In this document: positions 60,766 to 64,000 of the stretch, in pieces
Position numbering within the stretch: position 1 is the first letter of the stretch
Layout of the letters: each line of letters starts with the position of its first letter
Source of the DNA: Bacillota bacterium
GTDB taxonomy: Bacteria; Bacillota; UBA4882; UBA8346
Assembly: GCA_023392595.1 (NCBI GenBank)
Contig: JAEVYU010000060.1
Coordinates: forward strand, 1 to 64,000
DNA length: 64,000 nucleotides
Reading direction: 5' to 3'
Position numbers and translations under genes: made by a program
Notes under the pieces: generated by a model
Told to the model about the DNA's origin: nothing
Database searches by the model: none
The model's input: the letters and a program-made list of their open reading frames with translations, nothing else

Positions 60766-61070
60766 ATCGTTATCTGTAAAAACCAATCCTTTTCATTTTT
60801 ATTTGTTTTTTGGACCTCATACCCTTTTTTACCTCTAAAAAAGGGGAAAAACTTGGTCGGGATAGGATGAAATAAGTTTTTGATCGCTATTTAAGTTGAA
60901 ATAAGTTATAGAACCCCAGGAGGCTATTCAGACCTAACCCTTGCCCCAATGTCATCAAGCTAAGCATCCATAAATAGGAAATGGCTAAAACTACTTTATG
61001 CTCCTTCTGTCCACCCAGACCTGAAGTTCTGGGCTAGGCCTTAAAAATCATTCTAAGCCCCGGACAAGCC

Positions 61071-61092
61071 AAAATACGCCAGCGTATTTTTT
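61071..61092 (+). terminator. Palindromic terminator-like hairpin
   Basis: AAAATACGC pairs with GCGTATTTT around CA, followed by TT on the plus strand; the palindrome could act on either strand. Confidence 0.5.
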
Positions 61093-61122
61093 AGGAATAT
61101 CAAGATATTCCAGGGCTGGGTT

Positions 61123-61281
61123 GTGCTTTTAAGCTGGGTGTAAAAACACAACACCGAGGCCTGGAAGGCCTTTAGAACGTTTTTTAATATACCTAGCCCC
61201 ATCGTTCACGTTGGGGCGGAGATGGAATCCAACATCATTTTCCTGTTTTTCACGGCGCAGCTTGATGACATTGACCCTTGC
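61123..61281. repeat. Direct repeat R1 (~160 bp)
   Basis: Matches 62355-62513, with a ~75-base core nearly identical. The core has a GAGGCCTGGAAGGCC hairpin followed by a T run and a second hairpin, GCCCCATCG with a GGGGC partner. Confidence 0.85.
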
Positions 61282-61541
61282 CCTTCCCCTTGTGCAGTAA
61301 AACAAGTTGTTGATTCAAGTGGAAGGGCAACCTTAACCATGTCCCCCAAAATTCTATAGGCTCCAAAGACATCGGTTCACCAAACCCGTGCGGCGAAAGA
61401 ATCTTTTAAAATTTTTACCTGATGTTAAATTTAATTTACCAGCTAAAGATGGCATTTTTTTACACCTAAGTCCGCAAACAATTTCCATATCAACATTTGG
61501 AGTTCCCGACACAAAATCGACACACTTTTTCCAAAAAAAGG

Positions 61542-61550
61542 TGATATAAT
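61542..61550 (+). promoter_or_regulatory. Extended -10 promoter candidate
   Basis: TGATATAAT on the plus strand, without a clear -35 element, lies upstream of two tandem terminators and the 117-aa gene. Confidence 0.5.
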
Positions 61551-61570
61551 GATAGTGGTTAATCATTCCC

Positions 61571-61605
61571 AAAATGTCGCTGTAGTTTATACAGGGCTTT
61601 TTTTA
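61571..61605 (+). terminator. Leader terminator T1
   Basis: CTGTA pairs with TACAG in a weak stem followed by GGC and T7, only ~25 bases after the presumed start of transcription. Confidence 0.5.
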
Positions 61606-61676
61606 TGCCCAAATGCCGAACCGGTATTGGGGGCCACAGAGAACGCAAAGTTCCCGGGAATAAATCGACACATCGA

Positions 61677-61709
61677 AAACGCCGCTGTAACATACAGAGG
61701 CGTTTTTTT
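61677..61709 (+). terminator. Leader terminator T2
   Basis: AACGCC-GCTGTA pairs with TACAG-A-GGCGTT, followed by T7. It is a stronger copy of T1 and shares ATGCCC after the T run. Confidence 0.7.
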
Positions 61710-61805
61710 ATGCCCGGACCATGATTTGACCCGGATTTGCAGGATTAACCAGCAAGAGGATAAAGTTCGGAAATCTCATCTTTATTTGGAAAGGAGGTGA
61801 ATCTG

Positions 61806-62159
61806 ATGATGTATCAAACGTTTGCGCACAAGATCAACCGCGCCAAAACGCTCCTCGACGGGCTCAATTCCTACGGGGAGAGTGTGAGCCAATTGGGAAT
61901 TACCAAAGAACTGGTCGCCAAAATCACCGATCTATACAACCAGGCTGGCCTGGTCGAACAAAAAAAGAACGTTCTTATGGCCAGTTCCAGAGAGGCCACC
62001 ACGACGCAACAGGAAATCATGAAAGAATTGAATCATCAAAGCTCTCTGGTGCGAAAATCGATCCGGGTCAACCTTCCGGAAGAAAAATGGCTCGCATTTG
62101 GCTTCAGGGCCGGTGAATCCGAGGAAACCAAGAGCAATAACCAAGCAACGACGAACTAA
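61806..62159 (+). CDS. Small helical protein of unknown function (117 aa)
   Basis: One of only two plus-strand genes here. The protein starts MMYQTFAHKINRAKTLLDGL, has a charged helical middle and ends SIRVNLPEEKWLAFGFRAGE plus a hydrophilic tail. The basic-x-x-hydrophobic segment before PEEKW-x-x-FG resembles a widespread family of ~100-residue helical proteins of unknown role. AAGGAGGT lies seven bases before ATG 61806. It is flanked by tandem terminators upstream and a long hairpin terminator downstream. Confidence 0.7.
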   Translation: MMYQTFAHKINRAKTLLDGLNSYGESVSQLGITKELVAKITDLYNQAGLVEQKKNVLMASSREATTTQQEIMKELNHQSSLVRKSIRVNLPEEKWLAFGFRAGESEETKSNNQATTN

Positions 62160-62183
62160 AATAACAACAGCGGCCCGTGAGGC

Positions 62184-62260
62184 GCTCCAATTCCGCTTAA
62201 AATATAACCTCGCCTCTCCTGATTTGTGGAGGGCGGGGGGGAATTGGAAGAAGCTTTTTT
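62184..62260 (+). terminator. Long hairpin terminator of the 117-aa gene
   Basis: GCTCCAATTCC pairs with GGAATTGGAAGAAGC (with a bulge), enclosing an inner stem CGCCTCTCC/GGAGGGCG, followed by T6 on the plus strand. Confidence 0.7.
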
Positions 62261-62354
62261 ACAGGCGACCAACAAAGGTCAACAATAGACCCGAAAGTTG
62301 GACGAATACCTTTTACGTGAAATTGTGAAACAATTCTTTGAAATAACGCAAAGC

Positions 62355-62513
62355 GTGGCTTTAAAGCTGCGTGTATAAAAACACGACACCGAGGCCTGGA
62401 AGGCCTTTAGAACATTTTTTAATATACCTAGCCCCATCGTTCACGTTGGGGCGGAAATGGAATCAACATCATTTTCCTGTCTTTTACAGCACAGCCTAAT
62501 GACATTGCCCTTA
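62355..62513. repeat. Direct repeat R2 (~160 bp)
   Basis: Partner of 61123-61281. It ends with CCTAATGACATTG, a diverged form of the inverted end sequence seen at 61257. Confidence 0.85.
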
Positions 62514-63114
62514 CTGCCCCGTTTGACTTGCCGTAGTCCGTCCGGACTGTATTCGACTCCCTCTCCCGAGGCGGCGGTATAAGTATCGAGTTATCACGAT
62601 ATGGATTCCCTTTCATTTCCAAATTTTTTATATTCCCGTATGTCTTCTGTCTATTGGATTAGTCCTTGTAGAATAAAATCCATATAACCAAAGCTTGAAA
62701 AAATGAAAGCCGATTTTTCCTCTCCACGGATTCCACCGGCTGGGTGGCTTTTTGAACGGCCAAAAAGTCACCAAAAATCCGCCGACACCAAGGTTTCGGT
62801 CTTCCTTTTATCCCGCCGCCTTCCTTGGCGTGGGAACCTTGGGGACTGGTCGGCTCCATCGTAGAGCCGGCCTTCTCTATTCATTCCGCGATGCCGACGG
62901 CTGAACGCCGTCCTAACGTTAAGCCGCGTGGTCTGCCTCCCTGCCGACCATATCGGGGTTTAAAAATTAGGTGTGTTTTATCGGCTTGATTCTTTGCGAA
63001 GCTTTGACCTCATTGGAAATCAGCCCTCTTCACCTTGAAATAGAAATCCGTGTAATGTTGTTCCATGACGCCGGTTCTCACCCCATTGGCGTAATCAATC
63101 TTTTGTTCTGCTTC
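62514..63114. other. Non-coding stretch without recognisable genes
   Basis: I see no credible gene. A hairpin GGTGGCTTTTTG/CAAAAAGTCACC lies at 62744-62773. A minus-strand frame through it (WCRRIFGDFLAVQKATQPV) resembles short frames I have seen in repeats of other anaerobes and is probably not a protein gene. Confidence 0.5.
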
Positions 63115-63501
63115 TTAAGAACTTTTAGCCGCAGAGATACGGAGAAACAGCGAAAGACCTTTAAACATCCTTGCGAGCCATCTTCTCACTTTCTTTCCGT
63201 ACTTTCTACCCCGCATCCCGCAAACCTTCATCCAAAACCTTTCCAAGCTTAACTGGTCATACAGTCCCTGCAGATACATCGTCCGTATTTCTAAAGCGCC
63301 CTGCTCCATCAGGACATCATCCAGCTCAAATACAAGCCGTTGCATTTCAGGCGGCAAGTTCCGCTCGATCTTATCCAACAGTTCACAGAGTCTGGCAATT
63401 AATTCCTGATAGCGCAAGTCCTTGGCGAGTAGCTCCATCTCAACTTCAATAGCCCGCTCGGTGATAGCGTCCCGTAATATTTGGGCGTAAGGTCTGAGCA
63501 T
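63115..63501 (-). CDS. DUF6809-like small helical protein
   Basis: The ~128-residue helical protein has ELLAKDLRYQELIARLCELL, a central LPPEMQRLVFELDDVLMEQ and LYDQLSLERFWMKVCG, resembling DUF6809-type proteins of Clostridia. The basic C-terminus and stop are encoded by a dispersed non-coding motif (see the CAGAGA repeats), so the original end may have been replaced. ATG 63501 follows AAGGAGGAA. It is divergent from the XRE gene. Confidence 0.65.
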   Translation of the reverse strand: MLRPYAQILRDAITERAIEVEMELLAKDLRYQELIARLCELLDKIERNLPPEMQRLVFELDDVLMEQGALEIRTMYLQGLYDQLSLERFWMKVCGMRGRKYGKKVRRWLARMFKGLSLFLRISAAKSS

Positions 63502-63522
63502 TAAAATTCCTCCTTTCTCTTT

Positions 63523-63640
63523 AAAAAAACCTAATATTTTTGTATCTGCATCTAATATAAACCTATTTTTTGGGTTTATCAATAAATTATTACATAATTT
63601 TTAGGTATTTTTTAATGATTACCAAAAAAAATAGTACTAT
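63523..63640. promoter_or_regulatory. Divergent promoter region with operator-like palindrome
   Basis: On the minus strand TTGATA (63577-63582) and TATATT (63554-63559) are 17 bases apart. The palindrome ATAAACC/GGTTTAT (63557-63579) fills the spacer and overlaps both boxes. Related half-sites lie at 63523-63541 (AACCTAATATTTTT) and 63597-63613 (TTTTTAGGTATTTTT). TACTAT at 63635-63640 may serve the plus-strand XRE gene. Repression by that regulator is a good inference. Confidence 0.6.
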
Positions 63641-63662
63641 AAGAGTGGAGGTATTAAGACAT

Positions 63663-64000
63663 ATGATCGGTGAACGTTTGAGATTGCTCAGAGAAGAAAC
63701 GGAATTAACACAGCAACAGATTGCTGACGGTGTAAACTCAACCCAGCAAAAAATTAGCAACTACGAAAAAGATATCGTGGAGCCTGACTGTGAAACACTT
63801 ATCAAATTAGCAAATTTCTTTAATACAACGACTGATTATATTCTTGGCCGTACAAACATCCGATATCCGGCAGAAATGACCACTGTTTGCCATCAAAACA
63901 CCCCAATAGCAGACCTTCCGGAAGAAGCTATCATAGAATTAAAAGCATTTACTGAATATTTAACACACAAATATAAAAAGCCCGATAAACATAAATCTTC
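63663..64000 (+). CDS. XRE-family HTH regulator, truncated by the window end
   Basis: The first 112 residues are visible. An HTH_3 domain at 5-60 reads ERLRLLREETELTQQQIADG, then STQQKISNYEKDIVEPDCET and LIKLANFFNTTTDYILGRT. This is typical of small Cro/CI-type repressors. GGAGGT lies ~10 bases upstream of the ATG. A helical tail follows (LPEEAIIELKAFTEYLTHKY). It probably binds the palindrome in the divergent promoter region. Confidence 0.9.
   Translation, partial: MIGERLRLLREETELTQQQIADGVNSTQQKISNYEKDIVEPDCETLIKLANFFNTTTDYILGRTNIRYPAEMTTVCHQNTPIADLPEEAIIELKAFTEYLTHKYKKPDKHKS

Larger units (their letters stand above)
60936..61330. repeat. Repeat-dense segment with inverted ends and hairpins
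   Basis: CAATGTCATCAAGCT (60948-60962) recurs inverted as AGCTTGATGACATTG (61257-61271). Further hairpins lie at 61095-61113 (GGAATATC/GATATTCC) and 61278-61330 (TTGCCCTTCC/GGAAGGGCAA). No coding frame is credible in 60766-61541. It may be a decayed or non-autonomous mobile element. Confidence 0.55.

Noticed and set aside
60392..60870. Plus-strand open frames of 141-148 codons across the 42-bp repeat
   Set aside because: They arise because the repeat period is a multiple of three; the products are low-complexity (SPLGDF or FPFLPW units) and lack ribosome sites.
61354..61572. 72-codon minus-strand frame
   Set aside because: No ribosome site, unusual composition, and it overlaps the plus-strand promoter region; more likely chance.
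62659..62859. 66-codon minus-strand frame (RRIFGDFLAVQK)
   Set aside because: It runs through a strong hairpin and resembles repeat-derived frames rather than a protein family.

Overview
The window reads as a chromosomal segment of a flagellated, probably anaerobic Bacillota (Firmicutes). The evidence is strong AGGAGG ribosome sites with frequent TTG/GTG starts, Gram-positive flagellar regulators (CsrA/FliW, a YvyF-like protein), ComFA/ComFC, and a late-flagellar gene order matching the Bacillus subtilis comF-flgM-flgK-flgL-fliW-csrA-hag-flaG-fliD-fliS locus. I cannot name the species. Almost every gene is on the minus strand, so operons read from high to low coordinates.

Region 1 (1-18.6 kb, minus strand) is a tight accessory array. 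Upstream come a SUKH (SMI1/KNR4) protein, a 574-residue ankyrin protein, an Imm22 protein, a DUF1963 protein and several small acidic proteins of unknown family. Then come two tandem paralogous Ser/Thr kinases with long TPR tails, a Clp-type AAA+ unfoldase fused to a C-terminal DUF1963 domain, a DUF2314 protein, an FHA protein, two membrane-anchored unknowns and a DUF1851 (Tdi1-like) protein. It looks like a polymorphic-toxin immunity array joined to a phospho-threonine signalling and protein-unfolding module. A threonine-rich motif is shared by both kinase N-tails and by the Clp linker. This is the best candidate for an undescribed system here.

Region 2 (18.6-32.8 kb) holds a secreted beta-propeller, a LURP-one/scramblase-like protein, an AIM24/TIGR00266 protein with a decayed duplicate of its promoter and 5' end, a sensor kinase/response regulator pair, a DUF502 membrane protein, an AlkD-like protein, an L-asparaginase, a complete livKHMGF branched-chain amino-acid ABC transporter and a cold-shock gene with a textbook promoter and terminator.

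Region 3 (33-59.5 kb) is the late flagellar locus: comFA, comFC, a yvyF-like gene, flgM, flgN, flgK, flgL, fliW, csrA, hag, then flaG, fliD, a fliT-like gene and fliS. Between hag and flaG sits a complete CMP-legionaminic acid pathway (legB, legC, legG, legI, a neuD/legH-type gene, ptmE-like, legF) with a 1440-residue Maf-type flagellin glycosyltransferase. FlgL (921 aa) and FliD (776 aa) are strongly enlarged and share a repeated module.

Region 4 (59.5-64 kb) is repeat-rich and gene-poor. It has a secreted small protein, a 42-bp tandem repeat, a pair of ~160-bp direct repeats, tandem terminators ahead of a small helical protein gene, and a divergent pair made of a DUF6809-like gene and an XRE regulator cut by the window end. 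Three copies of a ~110-bp palindromic MITE-like element lie in intergenic gaps at 21.9, 32.4 and 59.6 kb.
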